Below, in pieces: positions 33,941 to 42,062 of a DNA stretch of 64,000 nucleotides; within the stretch, counting starts at the first letter, position 1; each line of letters starts with the position of its first letter. The notes under the pieces were generated by a model that ran no database searches, was not told where the DNA came from, and was given only the letters and a program-made list of their open reading frames with translations. Source of the stretch: Sporosarcina sp. FSL K6-1522 (lineage in GTDB: Bacteria; Bacillota; Bacilli; Bacillales_A; Planococcaceae); contig NZ_CP152019.1 of NCBI RefSeq assembly GCF_038622445.1, forward strand, positions 1,586,501 through 1,650,500, read 5' to 3'. Position numbers and translations under genes: made by a program.

Positions 33941-35244
33941 GTGCAGTGGAAAAGAAGGAAAAAGTTGTAGTTACTGACGAGGTACTATCCTCAGTTCCTT
34001 TGAATGAAAGACAGCACTGGATCTTTCCGGCAATGATTTTTGGGGGATTGGAATTTTCAATCCCGGTCCTGTTAACAGGAGCAGTATTAGCAACACATTT
34101 TGGGATTTCCAAAGTGTTTTGGATTTTATTCGTTACACTTTTTATCGTTCAATGGATTGGGAATGCTGTAACAGGCTATATGGGTGCGAAAACAGGAATT
34201 TCTTCTTCAGTATTAGCGAGAAGTAGTTTCGGACACATCCAAGCTAGATGGGTTATTGGATTAATCACATTTTTTGTAGGGATTGGCTGGTGGGCATTAC
34301 AAACTGCTGTGACAGGAGAAGCGATTGCGGCAATGTTTGGCATTGATTATAAGCAAAATATCGGAATGCTTGCGTTAATTACAACAATTTGTGGATTGTT
34401 ATTTGCTTTGCCGTCAATTTTAGGGTATTCCTCAATGAAATGGACAGATATAGTAGCTGTCCCGGCAGGTTTATTACTGGTAGTTACAGGGATTTACTTG
34501 GTTTTAAGGGATTCAGGTTGGGAAGTTATTACGGCATGGAAACCAGAATCCACTATGACATTTGTAGCTGCAATTAGTTTAGTTTTAGGTATGAACGTAT
34601 CACAGTGGGTCGGTGTGCAAGATTATACCCGTTTTGCAAAACCAAAAGTGAAGGATAATGTGTTAATTCCCTTAGGGATCATTGGTGTAGGGTTTCCTCT
34701 ATTTTTAGTAGGGGCAATTATGTCTGTCGGTGCTGGGGAAGCTGATATTGTTCAAATTATGTTGAATTTAGGTTTTCCAGTATGGGGCTTTTTAATACTT
34801 TGGCTTTCGACTTGGACGAGTCAAATCGTTAATAGTTATAGTATGGGATTATCAATGGCCAATATGTTTAATATTAACTCTAGTAAAGGGAGAGCCATTT
34901 TAACGTTAATTGGAACGATTATTGGTATTGGTTTAGCATTAGGTGGAGTTTTACAATACTTCGAAAACTTCCTCTATATTTCAGGGATTATTTATGGACC
35001 AATAGCCGGTGTTATGATTGCAGATTTCTTTTTCATTCGTAAACAATCTTATAAGGATAATCCTGGTTGGAATTGGCTTGCATCTTTTGCTATGGGCGTT
35101 GGGATTGCCACCGCTTATTGGACCCAGTATGTTCAAGAGATGGGGATTCCGGCCGTTCAGTCTTTATTCGTTTCGGCAATTCTTTATTTGATTTTGATGA
35201 ATGTGAAACGGAAAATGAAACCTGATCAGTTTACAGCGGTGTAA
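33937..35244 (+). CDS. NCS1-family (cytosine/allantoin-type) permease
   Basis: The protein has 435 residues from a GTG that overlaps the hyuB stop by four bases (GTGA), with GGAAGGTGA upstream. It has about 12 transmembrane segments. Family features are MIFGGLEFSIPVLLTGAVLA in helix 1, TGISSSVLARSSFGHIQARW, and GMNVSQWVGVQDYTRFAKP. NCS1 carriers import nucleobases, allantoin, hydantoins and related compounds with H+ or Na+. The operon context makes a hydantoin or similar cyclic ureide the probable cargo. Confidence 0.88.
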   Translation: MSAVEKKEKVVVTDEVLSSVPLNERQHWIFPAMIFGGLEFSIPVLLTGAVLATHFGISKVFWILFVTLFIVQWIGNAVTGYMGAKTGISSSVLARSSFGHIQARWVIGLITFFVGIGWWALQTAVTGEAIAAMFGIDYKQNIGMLALITTICGLLFALPSILGYSSMKWTDIVAVPAGLLLVVTGIYLVLRDSGWEVITAWKPESTMTFVAAISLVLGMNVSQWVGVQDYTRFAKPKVKDNVLIPLGIIGVGFPLFLVGAIMSVGAGEADIVQIMLNLGFPVWGFLILWLSTWTSQIVNSYSMGLSMANMFNINSSKGRAILTLIGTIIGIGLALGGVLQYFENFLYISGIIYGPIAGVMIADFFFIRKQSYKDNPGWNWLASFAMGVGIATAYWTQYVQEMGIPAVQSLFVSAILYLILMNVKRKMKPDQFTAV

Positions 35245-35296
35245 TCGTAATTATACCTTTTGGGGTTATATGGAATTTATAAAGGTGGTAGTGGGT

Positions 35297-36400
35297 TTGA
35301 GAATTTTAAGTTTACAAGAGGCGGAAGATATACTCTATGGTGCATGCATTCATGGTGCTGGTGGCGGAGGTAGTTTGAAAGAGGGGTTAGCATTATTAAA
35401 AGCGATTTATGAGCGGGGCCAGCAGATTAAGCTGATTTCACTCGATGAGGTTGAAGACGCGTGGTTAATAGTTTCGCCATATTATGTGGGATCCGTTGCA
35501 CCTCCAACTGCAGAGGCAGCGCTGAAACTGGAAGGTTTGGAAGTAATGGAGGGAAATCCGTCCGTATTCGCTACCTTGGCTTTACAAAAACATTTGAAGC
35601 AGGAAATAAAGGCAATTTGTGCAACAGAACTTGGAGGAAATACAGCGTGGGCAATGGATGTCGCAGCCCAATTGAATCTTCCTATAATTGACGCGGATCC
35701 TGCGGGAAGGGCAGTTCCCGACCTGGCACATACGACATTTAATGTATTTGGTGCTTCCATTACACCGTTTGCTCTGGCTAACCGCTATGGTGATAGTTTA
35801 GTTGTGGAATCCGTTGTAAATCATGATCGAGCCGATCAAATTGCGCGTTCTTTTGCATCTGTTTCAGGTAACTTTTCTGGAATCTGCGATCATCCACTTC
35901 AAGGAGATCGATTTAAAGAAATTGTGATTGATAAGACTTTAACAAAGTCCGAACAACTTGGGAGAGCAAGGCGAGAAGCACTTGAACAACAAAAAAGTCC
36001 TATCCAGGCGTTGTTAACTAAGCCGAATGTTACGCTTATTACGGAGGGAACGGTAATTCAATCGGATTGGCGGGATGCCACTGGATTTATTGAGGGCGAT
36101 TTTGTTGTAGAACCTTTTGGTCATACTAACGAAGCTGAACATTTTTCCATTTGGTTTAGAAATGAGAACATGTATATTAAAAAAGATGAGCAGCTAATTT
36201 CGATTATTCCTGATGTTATTACTGTTCTCGATTTCGAGACGGGTGAACCAATTTTGAATCCTACTTGTAAAGTTGGTGAAAAGGTGGCCATTGTAAATAT
36301 ATCCTCTCCAGAAATCTGGACAACGGAGCAGGGGTTAGAGGTTTTTGGTCCGAACTATATTGGGATGAGTAATGAGGATTACAACGGGTTAAAAAAGTAA
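35297..36400 (+). CDS. DUF917 family protein (S-methyl thiohydantoin desulfurase-like domain)
   Basis: The protein has 367 residues from a TTG, seven bases after AAAGGTGG, giving the family-typical start MRILSLQEAEDILYGACIHG followed by AGGGG. An ATG at 35270 lacks a site. DUF917 proteins show this glycine-rich N-terminus and conserved motifs such as ATELGGNTAW near 114 and IIDADPAGRAVPDL near 131. They commonly lie beside hydantoinase genes, and the domain is annotated for thiohydantoin desulfuration. The exact reaction here is uncertain. Last gene of the operon. Confidence 0.82.
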   Translation: MRILSLQEAEDILYGACIHGAGGGGSLKEGLALLKAIYERGQQIKLISLDEVEDAWLIVSPYYVGSVAPPTAEAALKLEGLEVMEGNPSVFATLALQKHLKQEIKAICATELGGNTAWAMDVAAQLNLPIIDADPAGRAVPDLAHTTFNVFGASITPFALANRYGDSLVVESVVNHDRADQIARSFASVSGNFSGICDHPLQGDRFKEIVIDKTLTKSEQLGRARREALEQQKSPIQALLTKPNVTLITEGTVIQSDWRDATGFIEGDFVVEPFGHTNEAEHFSIWFRNENMYIKKDEQLISIIPDVITVLDFETGEPILNPTCKVGEKVAIVNISSPEIWTTEQGLEVFGPNYIGMSNEDYNGLKK

Positions 36401-36518
36401 AGAAGTTTATATCGTTCATGGGATTTTTGGTGGTTACATTGACAACGTAGCAGACGGGAAGTTCTATATTCAAGAACTTTCGAAGTAGATGAGAAAGCAA
36501 AAATGGTATAACAAAAGA

Positions 36519-36549
36519 AGCAAGGGACAAGGCGTCCTTGCTTTTTTTG
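36519..36549 (+). terminator. Intrinsic terminator of hydantoin operon
   Basis: AGCAAGGACGCC/GGCGTCCTTGCT-like arms (AGCAAGG ... CCTTGCT) are followed by a T7 run. The preceding 36401-36500 carries a short frame (VYIVHGIFGGYIDNVADGKF) that may be a remnant of another gene. Confidence 0.75.
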
Positions 36550-36696
36550 TTTGCTCATCATGGGCGTAGTCTAGCTAATTCAATCATCTCTTCCTACTTA
36601 AATTATACCACCATTTATTAATGATTTACAGACTACTCTTTTCCAACCCCCTATACTACACTGTTATATACAAATCGATATAAGGGGTGTATCAGC

Positions 36697-37113
36697 ATGA
36701 ATGATAACAAAGATGTTTTAGATAAAGGTCCTTTCTTCCATGGTACGAAAGCTGAGCTGAAAATTGGGGATTTATTGGAGCCGAATTATTTATCCAATTA
36801 TCAAGATAGGAAATCGAATTATATCTATTTTACCGCCACATTACATGCGGCTAAATGGGGTGCTGAATTAGCGAGATCTACGTCGAAAGAGAGAATTTAT
36901 ATTGTGGAACCATTAGGTGATTTTGAAAATGACCCGAACGTGACAGATAAAAGATTTCCTGGAAACCCAACACGTTCTTATCGATCTACATCACCTTTAA
37001 AAATAGTAGCTGAATTAGGCGTATGGGAAAGACATTCTGATGAAGAAATCGATCATATGCTTACATCTTTAAAAGAGTTGAGCGAACGAGGGGAAAATGT
37101 CATATACGATTAA
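36697..37113 (+). CDS. arr: NAD+-rifampin ADP-ribosyltransferase Arr
   Basis: The protein has 138 residues, full length for Arr; the ATG follows AAGGGGTG. Characteristic segments are GPFFHGTKAELKIGDLL near residues 11-27, YIYFTATLHAAKWGAELA near 48-65, RIYIVEPLGDFENDPNVTDK near 72-91 and FPGNPTRSYRS near 93-103. Arr transfers ADP-ribose from NAD+ to the ansa-bridge hydroxyl of rifamycins, giving rifampin resistance. Chromosomal copies are common in environmental Bacillales. No mobile element touches it directly. Confidence 0.92.
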   Translation: MNDNKDVLDKGPFFHGTKAELKIGDLLEPNYLSNYQDRKSNYIYFTATLHAAKWGAELARSTSKERIYIVEPLGDFENDPNVTDKRFPGNPTRSYRSTSPLKIVAELGVWERHSDEEIDHMLTSLKELSERGENVIYD

Positions 37114-37159
37114 TCCATAAATGAATGTTATGATGATAACCAAAAAGGAGTGGTCGACG

Positions 37160-37639
37160 ATGATTAATGAAACAGACATCAAGCATTTAGAGCGTTGTAT
37201 CGAACTTGCAAACGATGCGTTGCGTATCGGGGACGAGCCATTTGGTTCTATTCTTGTTTCAGCTGGCGGGGATGTGCTTAAAGAGGATCATAATCGTGTG
37301 TCAGGCGGAGATCATACCCAGCATCCTGAATTCGCCATTGCACGTTGGGCTGCTGAAAATATGACGCCTGTAGAAAGAAGTCAGGCAACGGTTTATACAT
37401 CTGGCGAACATTGTCCGATGTGTGCGGCAGCTCATGGGTGGGTGGGATTAGGGCGCATTGTGTATGCGAGTTCTTCTAGCCAACTTGCGGGGTGGTTAGC
37501 AGAAATCGGCGTCCCTGCATCTCGTGTTCGCAATTTACCGATTCAAGAAGTGATTCGAGATATTGAGGTAGATGGTCCGGTTCCAGAGCTTGCCGAACAA
37601 GTGCGGCAGCTACATTGGCAGTTGCATAAAGGGGAATGA
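37160..37639 (+). CDS. Nucleoside/nucleobase deaminase, tRNA-adenosine/guanine deaminase family
   Basis: The protein has 159 residues; the ATG at 37160 follows AAAGGAG, and an upstream ATG at 37121 lacks a site. Zinc deaminase motifs are HPEFAIARWA near 54-63 (HxE) and SGEHCPMCAAAHGWVG near 83-98 (PCxxC-type, here CPMC). GDEPFGSILVSAGGDVLKED matches the CDA fold of guanine deaminase-type enzymes. The substrate (guanine, other purine, or modified nucleobase) is undecided. Confidence 0.85.
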   Translation: MINETDIKHLERCIELANDALRIGDEPFGSILVSAGGDVLKEDHNRVSGGDHTQHPEFAIARWAAENMTPVERSQATVYTSGEHCPMCAAAHGWVGLGRIVYASSSSQLAGWLAEIGVPASRVRNLPIQEVIRDIEVDGPVPELAEQVRQLHWQLHKGE

Positions 37640-37645
37640 TTTTGG

Positions 37646-37720
37646 GGTAATCATTTAATCGTGAAAGTTTAAGCATGTTTCGTTAAACGCACGCATTTTT
37701 TGGAGTGACTAGCGCCTTTA
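37646..37720. repeat. Dispersed repeat, diverged copy
   Basis: TCATTTAATCGTGAAAGTTT, CATGTTTCGTTAAACG, then GGAGTGACTAGCGCCTTT. The same plan as the copies at 25306 and 26513, but with the inner palindrome damaged. Confidence 0.5.
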
Positions 37721-37800
37721 ATGTTATGTATTGGAAATTGGAGCTATAATAGGGTGTAGGCGCTAGTTGCTTCTACTTTTATGCGTGAAGGGAGAAGAAG

Positions 37801-38547
37801 ATGGGGAGTTATTACGAGGAATATGGCGACAAAGAAGGGCCTCTTTTACTGTTTATTCACGGAGGTGGAGTGGGCGGTTGGATGTGGGACAAGCAGGTAG
37901 CTTATTTTACGGAATACCATTGCCTTGTTCCGACACTACAAGGGCACGGGGAAAGAAGTGGGGAATCTAGTTTTACCATTAAAAGCAATGCCCAGGAAAT
38001 CATCGAGTTAATCGAAGAACATAAGAGAGGGCGAGATGTCCACCTCATCGGTTTTTCCATCGGCGCTCAAATTGCGCTTGAAATTTTAAGCCTCGCTCCG
38101 ACCCTTGTACAGTCAGCTGTCATTAATAGTGCACTTGTCTTGCCTATGAAAATGACCAGCAGATTTATTGCACCATCTATTAAAATGACTTCTTTTTTGA
38201 TTAAAAACAGGTCGTTTTCTCGTATACAAGCGAAAGAATTGTATATAGATGAGCATTATTTTGAACAATATTATGAGGACAGTGTGAACATGAGGATTGA
38301 TACACTGATTGCGGTGCTTAAAGAGAATATGGCTTATGACTTACCAATAGATATTGCGGAGTCGACTGCACGAATTTTAGTCACAGTAGGTGACAAGGAA
38401 AAAGGAATGATGAAGAAATCAGCTCTTAAGATTGCTGAAAGTCATCCGAATTGTTCTAGCATTGTCATTTCGCAAGTAGGACATGGCTTTTCATTTGCCC
38501 AGCCTGAACGATTCAATCAGCTAGTGGAGGAATGGTTACATAAGTAA
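37801..38547 (+). CDS. Alpha/beta hydrolase
   Basis: The protein has 248 residues; GGGAGAAG precedes the ATG closely. The oxyanion region is LLLFIHGGGVGGWMW (residues about 15-29), the nucleophile elbow is GFSIGAQ near 84-90 (Ser), the candidate acid is in TVGDKEKG near 198, and the catalytic His is in QVGHGFSF near 227. Typical single-domain size. It could be an esterase, lactonase or thioesterase; the substrate cannot be predicted. Flanked by dispersed repeats on both sides. Confidence 0.85.
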   Translation: MGSYYEEYGDKEGPLLLFIHGGGVGGWMWDKQVAYFTEYHCLVPTLQGHGERSGESSFTIKSNAQEIIELIEEHKRGRDVHLIGFSIGAQIALEILSLAPTLVQSAVINSALVLPMKMTSRFIAPSIKMTSFLIKNRSFSRIQAKELYIDEHYFEQYYEDSVNMRIDTLIAVLKENMAYDLPIDIAESTARILVTVGDKEKGMMKKSALKIAESHPNCSSIVISQVGHGFSFAQPERFNQLVEEWLHK

Positions 38548-38562
38548 AAGGTCAACATACTT

Positions 38563-38735
38563 AACTATATAAGTTGAACTAAAGAATCCGGCCACGTGCT
38601 GATTTCCGTTCCGAGCGGACGCTTTCCGCGGGCACGGCTTCAGCCTCCTCGTCACTCCAGTCGGCTGGAGAATGTAAGAATCATAAATTCAACATATATA
38701 AGTTGAATTTTATTCGAGTGACTGGCCCTCTTTTA
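38563..38735. repeat. Composite repeat: GC-rich insert between ATATAAGTTGAA copies
   Basis: TATATAAGTTGAACT (left) and TATATAAGTTGAATT (right) bracket about 115 bp containing GGACGCTTTCCGCGGGCACG then GCTTCAGCCTCCTCGTCACTCC. That GC-rich block is unlike its AT-rich surroundings and resembles interspersed repeats common in Planococcaceae/Bacillus genomes. The right end runs into a TTCGAGTGACTGG half copy of the dispersed repeat. Confidence 0.6.
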
Positions 38736-38800
38736 ATATTCCCCATTTGTAATTGTCAGCATTCTCCTATATGATAAAATCAATAGAAAGTTAGATAAAA

Positions 38801-38955
38801 GCAGTAGGTGCCTTTCGAGGAGAATAGGGAATGAAGTGAAAGCCTTCAGCGGACCCGCCACTGTAAAGGGAAGTTTTATTTGGCATACCACTGGGAGTGA
38901 TTCTGGGAAGGTAAATAAAACGATGACCCTGAGCCAGGAGACCTGCCTAGTTGCT
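38801..38955 (+). promoter_or_regulatory. Cobalamin riboswitch
   Basis: Conserved elements occur in order: GTAGGTGCC at the 5' side, GAATAGGGAA, GTGAAAGCCTTCAGCGGACC (cut short), GCCACTG, CCACTGGGA, GATGACCCTGAGCCAGGAGA and CCTGCC. This is the adenosylcobalamin-binding aptamer with its B12 box. It is followed by a terminator at 38975 and then cobT, so cobalamin binding should reduce transcription. Confidence 0.93.
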
Positions 38956-38974
38956 TATTATTTATAGATGATGG

Positions 38975-39028
38975 AAAAGTCTGTAGTTTATTTGCTATGC
39001 AAATAAGCTGCGGGCTTTTATTTTTTTG
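38975..39028 (+). terminator. Riboswitch-controlled terminator ahead of cobT
   Basis: AAAGTCTGTAGTTTATTTGC pairs with GCAAATAAGCTGCGGGCTTT and is followed by TATTTTTTT. Position after the aptamer suggests it is the expression platform. Confidence 0.8.
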
Positions 39029-39044
39029 AAAAGGAGAAAGAGAC

Positions 39045-40094
39045 ATGAGACTATTAGATGAAACGATTCAACGGATTGAAAGACTAGATGAGGGGATGAT
39101 GGGAAAGGCAAGAGAACGGGTGGATAGCTTGATTAAGCCGCCAAACAGCTTAGGCAGACTAGAGGAGATTGCCATCCAATTAGCTGGCATTACAAGGGAG
39201 CTGTATCCTGCAATTGATCAGAAAGCGATCATTACGATGGCTGCCGATCATGGGGTTTATGAAGAAGGGATTTCGGGTAATCCACAAGCGATCACATTGG
39301 CACAAACGTTACTTTTTGAAAAAGGCTACCCAGGCGTATGCGCAATCAGCAGGGTTTCTGGGGCGAAAGTACTTGCAGTAGATATCGGAGTCAAGGGTGA
39401 AATCCCTGACGATGCAGGCGTGATCAAAAGGAAGATCAAAAATGGCACAGATAATATGGCGAAAGGCCCGGCAATGACAAGAGAAGAGGCGGTCCAATCG
39501 ATAGAGGTTGGGATTGAAATGGTCAATCAAGAAGCGAAAAAGGGCATAAATTTGCTTGGAACGGGTGAGATGGGGATTGGCAACACGACGCCTAGCACAG
39601 CGATTTTGTCTGTTTTGGGCAATTGCGACCCATTAGAAATTACCGGAAGAGGTGCGGGAGTTGGCGAAGGAGGAATTGAGCATAAAGCGGCGGTCATTCG
39701 AAAAGCGATTGCATTGAACAAGCCAAATCCGACTGATGGGATTGATGTACTTGCCAAGATAGGCGGGTTAGAAATTGGTGGTATGGCAGGAGTGATGCTT
39801 GGGGCTGCTGCCAATCGAATTCCTGTCGTTGTAGATGGTTATATTTCTACAGTGGCTGCCTTAATAGCGGCGTCAATTGAACCTAAAGCAAAGGCGTATT
39901 TCATCGCCTCTCATGCTTCCCTTGAACCAGGTGCTCGACTGGCCAATGAATTGCTAGGAATCGAACCGATGTTAAACATGGACATGTGCCTCGGTGAAGG
40001 CTCGGGTGCCGCTCTAGCATTTCCGATACTAGATGCTGCGGTTAGCATGATGACACATATGGCTACTTTTGCTGAGGTAGGGATGGAGATTTAA
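39045..40094 (+). CDS. cobT: Nicotinate-nucleotide-dimethylbenzimidazole phosphoribosyltransferase CobT
   Basis: The protein has 349 residues; the ATG follows AAAAGGAG. It is full length for CobT/CobU family, with IKPPNSLGRLEEIA near 29-42, MAADHGVYEEGISGNPQ near 66-82, LLGTGEMGIGNTTPSTAIL near 170-188 and the catalytic glutamate in GEGSGAALAF near 317. It makes alpha-ribazole phosphate, the lower-ligand nucleotide of cobalamin. Being the only B12 gene here, under a B12 riboswitch, points to salvage or to other genes elsewhere. Confidence 0.95.
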   Translation: MRLLDETIQRIERLDEGMMGKARERVDSLIKPPNSLGRLEEIAIQLAGITRELYPAIDQKAIITMAADHGVYEEGISGNPQAITLAQTLLFEKGYPGVCAISRVSGAKVLAVDIGVKGEIPDDAGVIKRKIKNGTDNMAKGPAMTREEAVQSIEVGIEMVNQEAKKGINLLGTGEMGIGNTTPSTAILSVLGNCDPLEITGRGAGVGEGGIEHKAAVIRKAIALNKPNPTDGIDVLAKIGGLEIGGMAGVMLGAAANRIPVVVDGYISTVAALIAASIEPKAKAYFIASHASLEPGARLANELLGIEPMLNMDMCLGEGSGAALAFPILDAAVSMMTHMATFAEVGMEI

Positions 40095-40098
40095 TCGT

Positions 40099-40136
40099 TG
40101 GTGCCAGTGACTTGAACATGTTTGTTTGGGTGGCTG
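40099..40136. repeat. Dispersed repeat copy abutting IS3 element
   Basis: TTGGTGCCAGTGACTTGAAC, ATGTTTGTTTGGGTGGCTG. The insertion sequence begins directly after it, replacing the expected final GGCACC. Confidence 0.55.
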
Positions 40137-40210
40137 TGGTCGACCCCCTTATAATGGACATACGCCATGTTATAATTTTATAACAATCCTGTTCGAGGGG
40201 GATCGACAAA

Positions 40211-40531
40211 ATGATGAATGAGAAAAAACGAAAAAGACAGCTTTCATTCGAACAAAAATTATATGCCGTTCAAGAAGTATTGGAAAAAGGACGTCATAAA
40301 AAAGACGTTGCTTCCGAGTTAGATATCCATATTAATTCCATTACCAATTGGATGAAAATATATAGAGAAAAGGGAGAGAATGGACTTCGTCCAACACCTA
40401 AAGCGATCCTACTAGATGAAGCAACAGAGCTCGAACGCCTGAAAAAAATTGAAAAGAAATACAACGAGCAGTTAGTAGAGATTGAAATCCTAAAAAAGTT
40501 CCACGCCTTTCTCAAGGAGAGCGAAAAGTAA
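40211..40531 (+). CDS. IS3-family transposase OrfA
   Basis: The protein has 106 residues; CGAGGGGG precedes the ATG. The N-terminal helix-turn-helix (LSFEQKLYAVQEVLEKGRHK, then VASELDIHINSITNWMKIYR) binds the IS ends. The C-terminal leucine-rich coiled coil (ATELERLKKIEKKYNEQLVE) mediates oligomerisation. A -1 shift at A AAA AAG (40492-40498) fuses it to OrfB, giving the active transposase; OrfA alone usually regulates. Confidence 0.88.
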   Translation: MMNEKKRKRQLSFEQKLYAVQEVLEKGRHKKDVASELDIHINSITNWMKIYREKGENGLRPTPKAILLDEATELERLKKIEKKYNEQLVEIEILKKFHAFLKESEK

Positions 40532-40554
40532 AAGGATACGAAGCCGTATCAGCC

Positions 40555-41403
40555 TTGAGAAAGGATTATACAGTTGAACAGCTATGTCATGTAATTGGCG
40601 TTTCTCGCAGCGGATATTATGCCTATCTAAAGCGGCCGCTGAAAGAATCCTCGGAAAGAGATCTGAAAGATATGGCTGCTATTCAAAATCTATTTAACGA
40701 AAATGGCGGAACTTATGGCGCAAAACGCATCGCAGGAGAACTGCGTACGCGAGACCATATTGTCAACCATAAGCGTGTAGCGAGACTAATGAAGGAAATG
40801 AATCTTAAGTCCCGAATTCGGGGTGTGAAATCAAAAAAAGAGGAGAAAACCAAAAGTGCGGGCTATGTATACCCCAACCTTCTTGACCGCGATTTTAATG
40901 CCACGCTACCGAATCGCAGATGGGTAACGGATATGTCCGAGCTAATCGTCAAAAACGTGAAATTTTATATTTCAGCACTTATGGACCTTTATAACCGTGA
41001 GATTATTGCGTTTGTCGTCAGTGACAGCCCGAATACTGCGTTGATTGATGAGACCATTCGCACAGCGATGGAAACGAGAGGTTTAACCGATTTGAAGAAT
41101 GTAATTATCCATTCGGATCAGGGAAGTGTCTATCGTTCTTACGATCATAACAAGCTATCAAAAGAATTAGAGTTTATCCCTAGTATGTCACGAAAAGCAA
41201 ACTGTTGGGATAATGCGGTAATTGAAAGTTTCTTTTCACACCTGAAGACCGAATTCCCGCATCTTTTCTCGGTAAATTCGGCCGAACAGGTGATTGAAGA
41301 TCTATCTAAATTTATTACATACTTTAATGAAAAACGCAGTCAAAAACGACTGGGTTATTTAACGCCGGTCTCTTTTCTAAACGTCAAAAATAAAGCAAGT
41401 TAA
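40555..41403 (+). CDS. IS3-family transposase OrfB (DDE integrase core)
   Basis: The protein has 282 residues if started at TTG 40555, but it is mainly made as the OrfAB fusion; the frame is open back to the slippery site. An HTH_21 segment (NGGTYGAKRIAGELRTRDH) precedes the rve core with catalytic residues in RRWVTDMSEL (Asp), IHSDQGSVYRS (Asp) and CWDNAVIESFFSHLKTE (Glu). All three are present, and the tail FITYFNEKRSQKRLGYLTP is typical. Probably still active. Confidence 0.9.
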   Translation: MRKDYTVEQLCHVIGVSRSGYYAYLKRPLKESSERDLKDMAAIQNLFNENGGTYGAKRIAGELRTRDHIVNHKRVARLMKEMNLKSRIRGVKSKKEEKTKSAGYVYPNLLDRDFNATLPNRRWVTDMSELIVKNVKFYISALMDLYNREIIAFVVSDSPNTALIDETIRTAMETRGLTDLKNVIIHSDQGSVYRSYDHNKLSKELEFIPSMSRKANCWDNAVIESFFSHLKTEFPHLFSVNSAEQVIEDLSKFITYFNEKRSQKRLGYLTPVSFLNVKNKAS

Positions 41404-41444
41404 TGCACAATTATGTGCTGTCTAAAAAATAGGGGCTAGACCAA

Positions 41445-41492
41445 AATGCACCTGGTAGACCTGTTGATCCAAATTACTTAGAAGAATTTTAA
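41445..41492 (+). pseudogene. 3' tail of a lost polymorphic toxin gene
   Basis: Directly after the IS right end a frame reads NAPGRPVDPNYLEEF and stops at 41490. This looks like the C-terminal end of a secreted toxin domain. The immunity-like gene starts 20 bases on, the usual toxin-immunity order. The rest of the toxin is missing. Confidence 0.45.
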
Positions 41493-41511
41493 TGAGAAGG
41501 AGAATATATAG

Positions 41512-41868
41512 ATGAGTAAAATGGCAATTAAAATAAGCTCTAATGATCCAATTGGCAAATATATAGTACCCTTAAGAAAGTACACTGGTTTAGGAATTAC
41601 AGAGATAAAAAATAAAGTTGAAAACAAAGATTTTTGTGCTGAAACGGATGCAAATGATATTGACGATATGGAAAATTTAAAAGGGTTAATTGATAACTTG
41701 TTGACGTTAGGTGCAGAGATAAAAATATTTGATAGTGATGAATATGGCGAAGGAATTTTCAAATATCAAGAAATATCTTACAGTGAATTTATTAATAATA
41801 TTGATCGATTAAAAGAAATTATGGAAGAATTACAGGATTACGATGACGCTTTGACTGACGAATTTTAA
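41512..41868 (+). CDS. Probable immunity protein, acidic, L7/L12-like fold
   Basis: The protein has 118 residues; GAGAAGGAG precedes the ATG. It is strongly acidic. The first half (IVPLRKYTGLGITEIKNKVE, later LKGLIDNLLTLGAEIKIFDS) has the strand-helix-helix-strand pattern of the ribosomal L7/L12 C-terminal domain, a fold reused in some immunity proteins. Its place right after a toxin tail supports immunity to that lost toxin. The tail is Asp/Glu-rich (MEELQDYDDALTDEF). Assignment is by context and fold pattern only. Confidence 0.5.
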   Translation: MSKMAIKISSNDPIGKYIVPLRKYTGLGITEIKNKVENKDFCAETDANDIDDMENLKGLIDNLLTLGAEIKIFDSDEYGEGIFKYQEISYSEFINNIDRLKEIMEELQDYDDALTDEF

Positions 41869-42062
41869 CTTGAAAGTATTAAATGTTATGAATCGGCTTT
41901 AATAATTATTGTAATGGGGGAATATGCGGAAATATAGTGTGTTAGTAATGTATGTAATAAAGGCGAGTGATAAAAGCTTACGGTTCTAAAAAATGAAAAG
42001 AATTTATTTTTGAAGTGGAAGTCGATGAAGTATTAAAAATGATATAGTTATTCACACCTTGA

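Larger units (their letters stand above)
40137..41443 (+). mobile_element. IS3-family insertion sequence, IS150-like (1307 bp)
   Basis: The terminal inverted repeats are TGGTCGACCCCCTTATAATG at the left and, read inward, TGGTCTAGCCCCTATTTTTT at the right; TGGTCxAxCCCC and the distal GACA agree. orfA and orfB lie in -1 relative frames with an A6G slippery heptamer at 40492-40498, as in IS150-type elements. Both frames appear intact. Flanking bases (GTGGCTG left, AAATGCA right) show no target duplication. The insertion may therefore have been followed by a deletion that removed most of the toxin gene on its right. Confidence 0.85.
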
